Shown piece by piece: positions 1-8,038 of a stretch of DNA of 22,706 nucleotides (position 1 is its first letter; the number at the start of each line of letters is the position of its first letter). Source of the stretch: Victivallales bacterium (GTDB taxonomy: Bacteria; Verrucomicrobiota; Lentisphaeria; Oligosphaerales; Oligosphaeraceae); the NCBI GenBank assembly GCA_017964325.1, contig JAGCSE010000076.1, forward strand, positions 1 through 22,706, given 5' to 3'. The position numbers and the translations under genes are program-made. Under the pieces are notes generated by a model that was not told the origin of the DNA, did no database searches, and saw only the letters and a list, made by a program, of their open reading frames with translations.

Positions 1-436
1 AGAGATAGGCGGCGAACTCCAGCCCCGCCTCCAACGCCGCCTCGCGAACTTCCTTCACAACATCGCCCTTCCCGTCCTTCCACGGCGAATTGGCGACCGT
101 GTAATCTTTGTTTAACTTGCTCGGCCACAAGCAGAAGCCATCATGATGCTTGCAAACGAGAACCATCCGCTTGATGCCACCCGCCTTCGCCGCCGCAACC
201 CATTGCCGCGCATCAAATTTGACAGGATTGAAGACTGCTGGCGGCGTGTCACCGAAGCCCCATTCCTTATTGACAAATGTATTCAGCCCAAAATGCACAA
301 TTGCAATCACTTCCAAATCCAGTGTATGAAGTTGCTGCACGCTTGGAACCGTCACTTTTCCGACTCCAGCCACATCCACCGTGTCCGAAAACGCCATCGC
401 CGCACACATCATCGCCGCAAAAAGTCCATGTTTCAT
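1..436 (-). CDS. Alpha-L-fucosidase, GH29 (N-terminal part, cut by window edge)
   Basis: The visible 145 residues match the start of secreted GH29 alpha-L-fucosidases, which remove terminal fucose from glycans. A short hydrophobic signal-like N-terminus (MKHGLFAAMMCAAMAF) is followed by the family signatures HFGLNTF, WGFGDTPP, FNPVKFDARQW, then CKHHDGFCLWPS and NSPWKDGKGDVV. The HHDGF block and the following tryptophan-rich block are typical of the GH29 barrel. The catalytic nucleophile would lie beyond the left edge and cannot be checked. ATG codons occur at 442 and 436 in the same frame. The one at 436 is preferred because an AGGAG sits 8 bases upstream of it and only 2 bases from the other. 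The gene diverges from the CE6-like esterase. Family assignment is firm; linkage specificity is unknown. Confidence 0.9.
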   Translation of the reverse strand, partial: MKHGLFAAMMCAAMAFSDTVDVAGVGKVTVPSVQQLHTLDLEVIAIVHFGLNTFVNKEWGFGDTPPAVFNPVKFDARQWVAAAKAGGIKRMVLVCKHHDGFCLWPSKLNKDYTVANSPWKDGKGDVVKEVREAALEAGLEFAAYL

Positions 437-475
437 TACCATGTCTCCTGTTTATATTCGATTTGCCAAGCTATA

Positions 476-505
476 TTAATAATGTATGCAATAATCTATA
501 TTCAA
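476..505 (-). promoter_or_regulatory. Candidate promoter of the fucosidase gene
   Basis: In the roughly 97-base divergent gap, the minus strand reads TTGAAT, an 18-base spacer, then TATTAA, about 40 bases ahead of the fucosidase start. The whole gap is AT-rich. No comparably good promoter was seen for the plus-strand esterase; TTGCCA at 463-468 is only a weak candidate. This rests on box similarity only. Confidence 0.3.
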
Positions 506-533
506 ATCCACGATAACGCAACCTTTCTGAACC

Positions 534-1256
534 ATGAATGTCCATTCCTTTGTTATGATGGGACAGTCCAACATGGCGGGCCGTGGCGATTTCGGCGAAG
601 TCCCGCCCATCCGTAACAACCGCTGCAAAATGCTCCGCAACGGACGTTGGCAACCTATGTCCGAACCCATTAATCCAGATCGACCGATTTTCGACACGCT
701 CTATCATTCGGGCGTTTGCTTAACAGCTTCTTTTGCAGAATCATACGCCAATTTTTATCCTGATGTCCAAGTCGGTCTCATCCCCTGTGCAGACGGTGGC
801 ACGTCCATGGACGACTGGGCGCCAGGCAGTCTGATTTATGACAACGCCGTCTTCCAGGCACAGCAGGCCAAACGGACATCCGAAATCCGCGGCATCCTCT
901 GGCATCAGGGCGAACAAGATTGCGGCTCCGCCGAAAACCTCCGCCACTATCGCTCAAAATTCGAAATTTTCCTTGCACAATTCATTGAAGACACGGGACT
1001 TCCAGATAACATTCCCATCGTCATCGGTGAACTCGGATATTTCGCGGCACCAATGGTCGATTTCGACGGCGAACGCATCAACGCGACTTCCTACATGAAC
1101 GCCCTTTTCCGCAAAATTGCTGACGAAACGCCGAACATCGCCCTCGCCTCCGCAGACGGCCTCGCCGCCAAGCCAGACGGAATCCATTTCAACTCCGCCT
1201 CGCTTCGTGTCTTCGGTTGTCGCTATTTTGATGCCTACCAATCACTTGTAAAATAA
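534..1256 (+). CDS. Sialate O-acetylesterase / CE6-like SGNH esterase
   Basis: This 240-residue protein resembles the SASA/DUF303 group (carbohydrate esterase 6-like), which removes O-acetyl groups from sialic acid or xylan. The nucleophile block GQSNMAGRG lies at residues 10-18 with Ser12. A second conserved block, WHQGEQD, is at 123-129. The C-terminal acid and base fit DGIHFN at 215-220 (Asp215, His218). No signal peptide is visible, so it is probably cytoplasmic, unlike the neighbouring fucosidase. The start at 534 lacks a clear ribosome binding site. The next gene follows 13 bases downstream, so the two are probably co-transcribed. The length is that of a single-domain SGNH esterase. The substrate cannot be read from the sequence. 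Confidence 0.85.
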   Translation: MNVHSFVMMGQSNMAGRGDFGEVPPIRNNRCKMLRNGRWQPMSEPINPDRPIFDTLYHSGVCLTASFAESYANFYPDVQVGLIPCADGGTSMDDWAPGSLIYDNAVFQAQQAKRTSEIRGILWHQGEQDCGSAENLRHYRSKFEIFLAQFIEDTGLPDNIPIVIGELGYFAAPMVDFDGERINATSYMNALFRKIADETPNIALASADGLAAKPDGIHFNSASLRVFGCRYFDAYQSLVK

Positions 1257-1269
1257 TCAGGAGCAAACC

Positions 1270-2145
1270 ATGTACACGATTTCCCACTTTTTCGCAAATC
1301 GCATCTACGATGAAGCAACCTTGAAATATTTCATGTACGAAATTGCCCGCCATGGGGCGGAGCATCTCGTCATCACCAATCCATGGTGCGTCAAATATAT
1401 TGAGGATCCGACCTTTATCGATGTTCTGAAAAGATGCTGCGAAAGTTCCGGCATCACCTTCGCCGGATGCCATGCACCATTCGGAATTGGCTGGGATCTA
1501 GATACTTGGGATGCTGAACGCCGCCCCGCCATGCTGGAAGAACAGGCCCGTTGCATGGCCTTCGCAGCGGAATTTGGCGTGAAGACGATGACGTTCCACC
1601 CAGGCGCCATGCCGCCAGATTACACGTTGCAGCAACTGCGCGATCTCATTCGGGCGTCGCTCGAATATCTGCTCCCCTACGCAGAAAAATATGGCATCAT
1701 CCTCTGCATCGAGAACGCCATGCGCCCCACGAACACGCCGGACGAACTGCTCCGTTATCTGAAAGAATTCGATACGCCTTGGCTTGGTTGCACTTATGAT
1801 ACAGGACACGCCAACGTCATGAGCAGTTTCAATGGCACGAAAGATCCGGCAAAATACTCTGAGAAATTCCATGATATATGGCCTGACGGCATCGTTTTCG
1901 AAGACAATGCATTGGACAAGCTCGCCCCATACGTCGTCATCTCCCATGTCCACAACAACAACGGATACAAGGATGAACATCGTTTCATCGACGACGGCGC
2001 GCTGGATTGGAAACCGATCATCCGCAAGCTGAAAAATGACTGCCCGCGCATCCAGAACATCGAAAACGAGACGAAGGTCTTCGAATATCTGATCTCCATG
2101 ACTCGCATCGGGCAGGACTTTGCAAGACTCATCGCGGAAGCGTGA
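1270..2145 (+). CDS. Sugar phosphate isomerase/epimerase-type TIM barrel (AP endonuclease 2 fold)
   Basis: The 291-residue protein has the layout of xylose-isomerase-like TIM barrels (AP_endonuc_2 family), which isomerise or epimerise sugars using a bound divalent metal. Likely metal or active-site positions are His110 (TFHPG), Glu148 (LCIENA), Asp177 and His180 (YDTGHAN), His226 and His228 (ISHVHNN) and Glu265/267 (NIENE). These spacings fit the fold, but the exact reaction is not determined. The start is well supported: CAGGAG lies 8 bases before the ATG at 1270. It follows the CE6-like esterase by 13 bases, suggesting one transcript in which a deacetylated sugar is processed further. No signal peptide is present. 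It could also be an inosose dehydratase- or hydroxypyruvate isomerase-like enzyme. Confidence 0.82.
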   Translation: MYTISHFFANRIYDEATLKYFMYEIARHGAEHLVITNPWCVKYIEDPTFIDVLKRCCESSGITFAGCHAPFGIGWDLDTWDAERRPAMLEEQARCMAFAAEFGVKTMTFHPGAMPPDYTLQQLRDLIRASLEYLLPYAEKYGIILCIENAMRPTNTPDELLRYLKEFDTPWLGCTYDTGHANVMSSFNGTKDPAKYSEKFHDIWPDGIVFEDNALDKLAPYVVISHVHNNNGYKDEHRFIDDGALDWKPIIRKLKNDCPRIQNIENETKVFEYLISMTRIGQDFARLIAEA

Positions 2146-2222
2146 CGCAAGCATGGGAGTTACAACCCCCAAAATGGGCTTGAAAACATCTGTGAAAAAC
2201 AAGTCCGATGTGAACTCGTCAG

Positions 2223-2252
2223 TTGCAAAACAGTTATTATATTTTATATTAT
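2223..2252 (+). promoter_or_regulatory. Candidate promoter of tRNA-Arg
   Basis: TTGCAA at 2223-2228 and TATTAT at 2247-2252 are separated by 18 bases, in a very AT-rich stretch ending at the tRNA. TATATT at 2245 with a 16-base spacer is an alternative -10 box. Transcription would start within a few bases of the mature 5' end. The upstream gene ends about 110 bases earlier with no strong terminator, so read-through is also possible. Confidence 0.45.
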
Positions 2253-2259
2253 AAATAAC

Positions 2260-2332
2260 GCCTGGGTAGCTCAGTGGATAGAGCAGTAGTTTCCTAAACT
2301 ATTGGTCGCGGGTTCAATTCCCGCCCCGGGTA
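2260..2332 (+). tRNA. tRNA-Arg (anticodon CCT)
   Basis: A complete 73-base cloverleaf can be folded. The 7-bp acceptor stem pairs GCCTGGG with CCCGGGT, with G-U pairs at the first and fourth positions. The D arm is GCTC/GAGC. The anticodon stem GTAGT/ACTAT holds loop TTCCTAA, with anticodon CCT at 2293-2295, reading AGG. The variable loop is TGGTC and the T arm is GCGGG-TTCAATT-CCCGC. The discriminator base is A2332. The genome continues CTCC, so CCA is not encoded and must be added after transcription. No copy of the 3' end was seen elsewhere in the window, so there is no sign of use as an integration site here. Confidence 0.97.
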
Positions 2333-2339
2333 CTCCTTC

Positions 2340-2375
2340 AAATCCCGCAATGCCAACGTGTTGCGGGATTTTTCA
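2340..2375 (+). terminator. Rho-independent terminator after tRNA-Arg
   Basis: AAATCCCGCAA pairs with TTGCGGGATTT around a short loop and is followed by a T run, just 8 bases after the tRNA. It ends next to the stop codon of the converging minus-strand gene. The stem could also act on that transcript, although the T tract is weaker in that direction. Confidence 0.85.
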
Positions 2376-4058
2376 TTAATGGATGGTTAACTCCGCCCAA
2401 TAGGCCGCTTCGCAGAACCAGTTGTCGGGATGGTTGTCCAACGAAATCGTGACACGCTTTCCGGCATACGGTCGCAGATCCATCGTCACCGTCTGCCATT
2501 CGTTCGTGTCGCCCTGTTGCTGTATCTTCCTGGACAGCACTTCTTTACCGTCAATACTACCTATCAGTGTAAAATCGCCCTGTCCGCCATGCGGTGCCAC
2601 CACGATGTCCAATGCCGTGGCATTTTCAGGCAAATCCAATGTGCGCGAAAGAATCGCACCCGTGTTTTTGTCCAACGGATGCGTTCGCAGAATATGCTGC
2701 CGCCCTGCATGACTTTCCACATAGCCAGGCATCATGTCAGGGGCGTTAGGAGAGGTTTTCCAGCCTGGAAACAACACATTGACAACGTTTTGGACACGTG
2801 CCGTCGGCTCGTCTCCCCCCTTCATCTGGGCGACAAACGCAGGATGCAGCTTCATGACGATTTTGTCCATCTCCTCTTTTGTAAACAACGAATTGGCAAT
2901 GGGTCCTGGATTCCAGCTCGGCTGATACGGAGAAGGTAGAGGCCTCACAACAGGAATCACCAACGTCTTGCCGTCTTCATCCATACGGCCACCGTTCGCC
3001 TTCAAAAATGCCATCGTCAGTTTTTCACAAACGGCGACCAAATCGTCCACACTGTATTCAGTGAACCAAAACTTGCGTTTTCGGTCAAGCTTGCCGATGA
3101 ACCGCTCTTCCAACTTGTTCTTCCCCAACATTGTCCCCAGAACGCCACCCGCACTGGATGGATTGCAGTCGGAATCAAAACCACCACGCATGGAGATGAC
3201 GACGGTCTTTTCCATGTCCTTTTCGCCATAAAGCAGTCCCAAAAGGACAATTGCACCATTCAGCCGCACGTCAATGTTGCCGTTGGTCTGCTTCAGAAAT
3301 TCTTTGTTGCTGTACTTTTCAACGGCTTTTTTCCATGTCGCCTGCCAATCCGACGGCATTTCCTCATGCCATTTCAGCATATCGCGGACCATCTCCGCAT
3401 ACTGGCTTTCAGCTGGAATGCACGCAAGTCCCGCGCGGACAACCGTTTCTATATCATCTGAAAAGAACGCCTCCGCATACATTCCGCCTATGAACTGCCC
3501 CGCATACACGCCGTCGCCATAGTTCATCAACCGACCAAATTTTTCTCCTAATTGAATCGCCACCTGCGGCATACCTGGAGCCAACAGGCCAGAAAAATCC
3601 GCCTCAATCTGGTAGTCGATGTCGTTCGGGCACTTGTTGAATTTCGGATGGGACGAATCAGGCGGAGCGATGCCGAACCGTAGATTGTCGCGTCCCGCCT
3701 TGTTGGCGCACCACAGGCCGTAGCGGCTGTTCGCGAAATCAATGCCCGCCTGACGAATCGATACGTCAATGCCATGTTCCTCCATCGAACGGATGAATGT
3801 CATTTCCACATACAGGTCATCCTGTCCGAACGCCTGGTTGACAAGGTCAGGCTTCCATTTCGGAACATGTTCATTGGGAATGATTTGATGATTAAAGCGA
3901 AATTCCGTCGGACCGCCCCAGCAGACACCGATGATCTGTCCGAGCCATCCGCCTTCCATCTTGTCGCGATACGCCTCCAATGACAGCCTGCGCTCCTCGC
4001 CATGAAGAAATCCGCAAACCATCAACACAGCAATCAGCAAATATTTCCATGTATTCAT
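2376..4058 (-). CDS. Secreted ADP-ribosylglycohydrolase-fold protein with C-terminal beta-rich domain
   Basis: The start chosen is the ATG at 4058, giving 560 residues beginning with a clear signal peptide (MNTWKYLLIAVLMVCGFLHG). A reading from 4127 would add 23 residues and bury the signal. The ADP-ribosylglycohydrolase family hydrolyses ADP-ribosyl or related N-glycosidic bonds using two Mg ions. Residues 30-320 show the family pattern: DKMEGGWLGQIIG near the N-terminus, GQDD at 78-81 in place of the usual TDDT-like motif, and GGFDSDCNPSSAGG around 292-305 with Asp295 and Asp297 as likely metal ligands. The last 90 or so residues (about 470-560) look like a beta-sandwich, possibly carbohydrate-binding. 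The protein is much longer than typical cytoplasmic family members of about 300-350 residues. It lies 111 bases downstream of the Sel1 gene. The fold is well supported; the substrate is unknown and may be a glycan rather than ADP-ribose. Confidence 0.82.
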   Translation of the reverse strand: MNTWKYLLIAVLMVCGFLHGEERRLSLEAYRDKMEGGWLGQIIGVCWGGPTEFRFNHQIIPNEHVPKWKPDLVNQAFGQDDLYVEMTFIRSMEEHGIDVSIRQAGIDFANSRYGLWCANKAGRDNLRFGIAPPDSSHPKFNKCPNDIDYQIEADFSGLLAPGMPQVAIQLGEKFGRLMNYGDGVYAGQFIGGMYAEAFFSDDIETVVRAGLACIPAESQYAEMVRDMLKWHEEMPSDWQATWKKAVEKYSNKEFLKQTNGNIDVRLNGAIVLLGLLYGEKDMEKTVVISMRGGFDSDCNPSSAGGVLGTMLGKNKLEERFIGKLDRKRKFWFTEYSVDDLVAVCEKLTMAFLKANGGRMDEDGKTLVIPVVRPLPSPYQPSWNPGPIANSLFTKEEMDKIVMKLHPAFVAQMKGGDEPTARVQNVVNVLFPGWKTSPNAPDMMPGYVESHAGRQHILRTHPLDKNTGAILSRTLDLPENATALDIVVAPHGGQGDFTLIGSIDGKEVLSRKIQQQGDTNEWQTVTMDLRPYAGKRVTISLDNHPDNWFCEAAYWAELTIH

Positions 4059-4169
4059 ACTACTATCGACTATTCTCTTCCTTGCTTTAGTTGCGAAACA
4101 TGAGATTATGAATGTATGTGCTTTCAATTGTCCAGACGTAGTTTACAGCATTTGCTTTCTGTTTGAAGA

Positions 4170-5807
4170 CTACCACTCATTCGCTTTTTCCCGCCATTTC
4201 TTCGCCTCTTCGGGATTCTTCTCGACTCCGATGCCCTCTTCCAGGCAACGTGCCAATGCCAGGCAGGAATCCGGATTCTCTTCTTCCGCACCCTTACGGT
4301 ACATTTCCACGGCTTTTTCCAAATTTTTCTCGACTCCCGTGCCATTTTCATAGCAGCGCCCCATCGGCATATATGCTTCGGAACAATCACGGCGAATGGC
4401 CTCTTCGTACATTTCGATGGCCTTCTTGCCGTCCTTTTCGACGCCCAGCCCTTTTTCGTAACATTCGCCAAGGCTGCACCATGCGATAGCCGCATCCAGT
4501 TCCTTCGCCTTGAGATAGTATTTCAACGCCATCGCGTAGTCCCTTTCGACGCCGCGTCCTTTTTCATAGCAGTCACCGAGATTGTTGATAGCACTCGCAT
4601 GGCCCTGGTCGGCAGCGCATTTCACCCAGAAGAACTCTAAATCACTGTCCCTATTCTTACCGTTCCTGCTTCCATAGCAAAGACTTAACAGAAACTGGCA
4701 TTCGGCATCGTTGTTGTCCATTGCACCCTTGGCAAATATGTCCATGGCCTTCTTTCTGTCTTTTGCAACGCCAACGCCATGAAAATAGCAACGGCCAATT
4801 GGAGCGTACGCCTCTTCAATATCCTGATCAAATGCCTGTTTAATGAACTTGAACCCGCTTTCTTCATTCTTCTCGCACCCCTTGCCGTTCAGCTGCATGA
4901 TGCCTAAATTGAGTGCCGAAAAGTCGTTGCCTTGCTCAGCCGCCTTCTTAAGCCAATGGAATGCAAGTTCATAATCAAGATCAACTCCATTTTCTCCAAA
5001 TAAATAAGCATTCCCCAGAAATGCCTGCGCCTCCACACAGTTGTTGCCTGCGGCCTTCATAATCCATTTAATCCCTTCGGCCGACCTGTTAAGCCCGATT
5101 TCCTTGCTGCAGAGAAGAGCACCCAATACCCATTCCGCCTTGCCATTGCCTTTTTCCGCAACCTTCTCCAAATACTGCAAGCCCAGTTCGATATTCTGGC
5201 CTCCTAGCCCTTTGCCAGTCAAATAAGCAAAAGCAAGCTCATATTGCGCTTTCCACAGGCCGTTGTCCGCCGCTTCGCGCAGCCACTCCACGCCCGACTC
5301 TTCATCCTTCGCCACGCCTATCCCGTCAATCAAGCATTTGCCGACCCAATACACGGCGTCCGAATAGTATTCATTGCCTTCATCATCCGCAGCCTGCCGC
5401 CAGTAATTGTAGGCCAAGGCATCGTCGTGGCCGACTCCCCTACCCAGATGGTAGCAATGCCCCAGCATATAAAGCGCCGCCGTATTCCCCTGGTCCGCCG
5501 ATTTCTGGAACCATTCAACCGCTTCCTTATGGCGTTCCTCCGCCTTCGATGATCCATCTTCGAACAACCGCTTGCCTATTTCCAATTGATCTTTGGCATC
5601 CGACAAATCACGATGCAATTTCGCCGCTTTTATAAGATTGTCCCAGTCGGCATCCGTAAAAACAGCTTTTTCCTTTTCAATATCTACCGTCACCGCAGGC
5701 TTTTCTGCGATTTCCTCACCTTCTGCTTCTTCTGCATTCTCCGCCTTCGCGGCAAACAATATGGCACATACCGCAATTCCAACCAACAATTTTTTTCTGA
5801 TTTTCAT
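4170..5807 (-). CDS. Secreted Sel1-repeat (SLR) protein
   Basis: A signal peptide (MKIRKKLLVGIAVCAILFAAKA) and an acidic linker are followed by about 12 tandem Sel1-like repeats of roughly 36 residues, filling residues 80-545. The repeats carry the classic pattern of small residues then LGxCYxxGxGVxxDxxKA and xWxxKAAxxG. Examples are LGHCYHLGRGVGHDD, LGECYEKGLGVEKDG and MGRCYENGTGVEKN. Such alpha-solenoids mediate protein-protein contacts and no enzyme function is expected. The start is well supported: AGGAGAGG lies about 8 bases upstream of the ATG at 5807. The partner is unknown. The next gene on the strand encodes the exported ADP-ribosylglycohydrolase-fold protein, which is one candidate. 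Confidence 0.92.
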   Translation of the reverse strand: MKIRKKLLVGIAVCAILFAAKAENAEEAEGEEIAEKPAVTVDIEKEKAVFTDADWDNLIKAAKLHRDLSDAKDQLEIGKRLFEDGSSKAEERHKEAVEWFQKSADQGNTAALYMLGHCYHLGRGVGHDDALAYNYWRQAADDEGNEYYSDAVYWVGKCLIDGIGVAKDEESGVEWLREAADNGLWKAQYELAFAYLTGKGLGGQNIELGLQYLEKVAEKGNGKAEWVLGALLCSKEIGLNRSAEGIKWIMKAAGNNCVEAQAFLGNAYLFGENGVDLDYELAFHWLKKAAEQGNDFSALNLGIMQLNGKGCEKNEESGFKFIKQAFDQDIEEAYAPIGRCYFHGVGVAKDRKKAMDIFAKGAMDNNDAECQFLLSLCYGSRNGKNRDSDLEFFWVKCAADQGHASAINNLGDCYEKGRGVERDYAMALKYYLKAKELDAAIAWCSLGECYEKGLGVEKDGKKAIEMYEEAIRRDCSEAYMPMGRCYENGTGVEKNLEKAVEMYRKGAEEENPDSCLALARCLEEGIGVEKNPEEAKKWREKANEW

Positions 5808-6087
5808 GACTTGCCTCTCCTAACTGATTTAGTACTTATATGGTTTGACAAACACTTTTTGCTTTTGTTGCATTTCTTTTGGATATTTCGACTGTTTTTC
5901 CATCACTTTTTGCTCTATAAAATTATTATGCGCATTTCCTATGAGCTTATTAAGCCATTTTTGTATTTTTCATCCACCCGAAAAACAAATTTCAAGGCAA
6001 AAAATTCAAAAAAGAATAAACTCTTGAATTTTATGAAAAAACACATACATTTATTTGAAGAGAAAGCATAATCAAAGGACGCATATC
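5808..6087. other. AT-rich divergent intergenic region
   Basis: This 280-base gap separates the Sel1 gene (minus) from the CE7-type esterase (plus), so it should hold both promoters. A consensus -35 box, TTGACA, lies at 5845-5850 on the plus strand, but no good -10 box follows at 16-18 bases. The stretch 5930-6060 is very rich in A and T with no strong hairpin. AAAGGA about 9 bases before the ATG at 6088 is the ribosome binding site of the esterase. No convincing gene was found in it. Confidence 0.5.
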
Positions 6088-7452
6088 ATGTTGAAAAAAC
6101 TTTTATTAATCGTTGCAATAGGAGCTATTATGGAAATTGAAGCAGCACCGCTGGATTACTCCGTGGAAGTGAAATTGGAACCACAAAACGCCATTTTGAA
6201 ATGCGGAGAGACTTTCAAGGCCTCCGTCCTTCTGAAAAAGGGCGGCCAACCCATATCCGGGCAGAAAATGCGCATTACCACAAAATGGGAATCTACTGTC
6301 GTCAAGGAAGATACGGTGATCTCCAACGGCTCGCCATTGGAAATCCAATACACAAGCGACAAGCCAGGCTGGAGCTATTTCTGCATCGTCCTCTTGGACG
6401 AAAATGACAAGGTCATACCGAATCCAGGCACAGGAAACCGCCAGTTGAACAAAAAACATCTCGCGACGGAATTCGGCGCCCTCTTCTCGCCTGACAAAAT
6501 CATCGCCGTCTCCAACTGCCCTGATGATTTCGACGCATTCTGGGCTGCCGAACGTGAAAAACTTGCAAAATGCCCGATGGAGGCGAAGCTCGTTCCTGTT
6601 CCAGTACTTCCAAAATACGAAAACAAGATTGAATGCTATGCCATTGAAATCACGTGTCTTGGGCGTGCTCCCGTGACAGGCTACCTGGCGTTTCCAAAAG
6701 ACGCCAAACCGAAATCGCTGCCCGCCGTCGTCGATTATGAAAGCATGGTCTGGCAGGACGCACCGAAGAACACCGCCTGCAACACGGCCCTAGTCGCCAA
6801 CGCCGTTGCGCTGTCCGCCAGTTGGCATGGCCTCGAAACAGGCCATCCCGCAGAATGGTATGTCCAAAAAGGAAAGGAATTCTATTTGGAGGGCGGTCGT
6901 GTCAATGCGCACGATCCCCTCAAATGGGTCCAGCATGATATGTTCTTCCGCGTTCTGCGCGCCTTGGACTACATCAAGACACGCCCTGAATGGAACGGAA
7001 AGGATTTGGTGACACGTGGTGGCAGCCTCGGCGGCATCGAAAACCTCTGCGCCGCGGCATTGGACAAGGACATCACCATCGCCATCATCAGCGTCCCATC
7101 CGCCTGCGACTACAACGCGCATGCCGCAGGACGCTGTCCGCAAGGTGTTTTCCGCAAAGCGCCCAACCTGCTTCTGGAAAATCCCGCAATCGCCAAATCC
7201 ATGGCATACCATGACGGCGTAAATTTCGCAAGGAGAATCACCTGCGACACTTACGTCTGCACAGGCTTTGCGGACGAATCCTGTTATCCGAGCAACGTCT
7301 TCTCCATGTTCAACGCAATTCCCTCAACGACTCATAAATATATGAGCACCAATCCTTTCACGGGCCATTTCGGCACGACGCGCAACACGGAAGGCGAAAA
7401 ACGCCTCTCCGCAGGCTTCAACACCGTGACCGTCCTGCAGGATCCGCTGTAA
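6088..7452 (+). CDS. Secreted acetyl (xylan) esterase, CE7-like alpha/beta hydrolase
   Basis: The 454-residue protein starts with a signal peptide (MLKKLLLIVAIGAIMEIEAA). A beta-rich N-terminal domain covers about residues 25-130, and a CE7/AXE1-type alpha/beta hydrolase covers about 140-454. The predicted triad is Ser313 in RGGSLGG, Asp396 in GFADESCYPS and His427 in GHFG; the DESCYPSNVF block resembles the CE7 motif around the acid. CE7 enzymes remove acetyl groups from xylo-oligosaccharides and other acetylated sugars. The start at 6088 is preferred over an in-frame ATG at 6055, because AAAGGA lies at the right distance and the signal peptide then begins directly. A zinc-ribbon protein follows 16 bases later. 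The length exceeds the roughly 320 residues of classical CE7 because of the extra N-terminal domain. Confidence 0.86.
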   Translation: MLKKLLLIVAIGAIMEIEAAPLDYSVEVKLEPQNAILKCGETFKASVLLKKGGQPISGQKMRITTKWESTVVKEDTVISNGSPLEIQYTSDKPGWSYFCIVLLDENDKVIPNPGTGNRQLNKKHLATEFGALFSPDKIIAVSNCPDDFDAFWAAEREKLAKCPMEAKLVPVPVLPKYENKIECYAIEITCLGRAPVTGYLAFPKDAKPKSLPAVVDYESMVWQDAPKNTACNTALVANAVALSASWHGLETGHPAEWYVQKGKEFYLEGGRVNAHDPLKWVQHDMFFRVLRALDYIKTRPEWNGKDLVTRGGSLGGIENLCAAALDKDITIAIISVPSACDYNAHAAGRCPQGVFRKAPNLLLENPAIAKSMAYHDGVNFARRITCDTYVCTGFADESCYPSNVFSMFNAIPSTTHKYMSTNPFTGHFGTTRNTEGEKRLSAGFNTVTVLQDPL

Positions 7453-7468
7453 TATAAAACAACGCATC

Positions 7469-7978
7469 ATGCTGATTCACTGCAAAATATGTCAACGGGA
7501 GTTCGATTGGAATCCACAGCAGAAGCTCCGTCAACAAGCATGGCGGGGCCTCTGCCCGGATTGCTTTTTTCTCTGCAAACAGCAGCTCCAGCCAGATGGT
7601 CCGGAGAAGATGATTCTGCGCATTCTGCATGAACATCTGCTGAAACGGCATGCCGTCGATGAAAAGCGTTTCATCGACTGGAAAAGCAGGCAAAAACTTG
7701 CCCCAAATGTAATCCATAAGTTTTGGAGCGAAAATATCTTCGGTAATTTTCTGGAAGGCTGGTATAGCGTTACCTACATTTGCGGCGGAAACAAGGAGCA
7801 AGTCATTGAATTCGGCAAAAAACTGCAGGCGGCATTTGATGAACAGTCAAGATGCTTTCTGTTCGATTCAGGGCATCTATCGTTTCATATCAAAGAAACG
7901 AAAATCGAATGTCCCACAGACAATCCTTCTATTGGAATGTATTATGCCATGATCAAATTGAAGCCAAACGCAACATGA
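7469..7978 (+). CDS. Uncharacterised protein with N-terminal four-cysteine zinc ribbon
   Basis: This 169-residue protein has no family that I recognise. Its N-terminus carries CKIC (Cys5, Cys8) and CPDC (Cys29, Cys32), a spacing suited to binding one zinc ion. The rest is mixed alpha/beta without a catalytic signature. It has no signal peptide or membrane segment, so it should be cytoplasmic. It begins 16 bases after the esterase stop codon and is likely co-transcribed, although no strong ribosome binding site is visible, so it may depend on translational coupling. Hairpins follow the stop codon. It could be a small regulatory or nucleic-acid-binding protein, but nothing in the sequence proves this. 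Confidence 0.7.
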   Translation: MLIHCKICQREFDWNPQQKLRQQAWRGLCPDCFFLCKQQLQPDGPEKMILRILHEHLLKRHAVDEKRFIDWKSRQKLAPNVIHKFWSENIFGNFLEGWYSVTYICGGNKEQVIEFGKKLQAAFDEQSRCFLFDSGHLSFHIKETKIECPTDNPSIGMYYAMIKLKPNAT

Positions 7979-7981
7979 AAC

Positions 7982-8038
7982 TCAAGGAACTATTCCTTGA
8001 TACAAGCCTTTGCCTTTTGGCTTTAGCGAGCCTTTTTT
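7982..8038 (+). terminator. Hairpins between convergent genes, probable terminator
   Basis: TCAAGGA pairs with TCCTTGA at 7982-8000. A second short hairpin, GGCT (8019-8022) with AGCC (8029-8032), is followed by six T residues, which fits a terminator for the esterase/zinc-ribbon transcript. It overlaps the stop codon of the converging minus-strand gene. On that strand AAGCC/GGCTT can also pair, so the region may end both transcripts. Confidence 0.55.

Noticed and set aside
143..616. 157-codon plus-strand frame opposite the fucosidase
   Set aside because: The minus strand encodes clear GH29 sequence over the same bases.
2260..2332. tRNA-Arg as the edge of an integrated element
   Set aside because: No integrase follows and no second copy of the tRNA 3' end was seen in the window.
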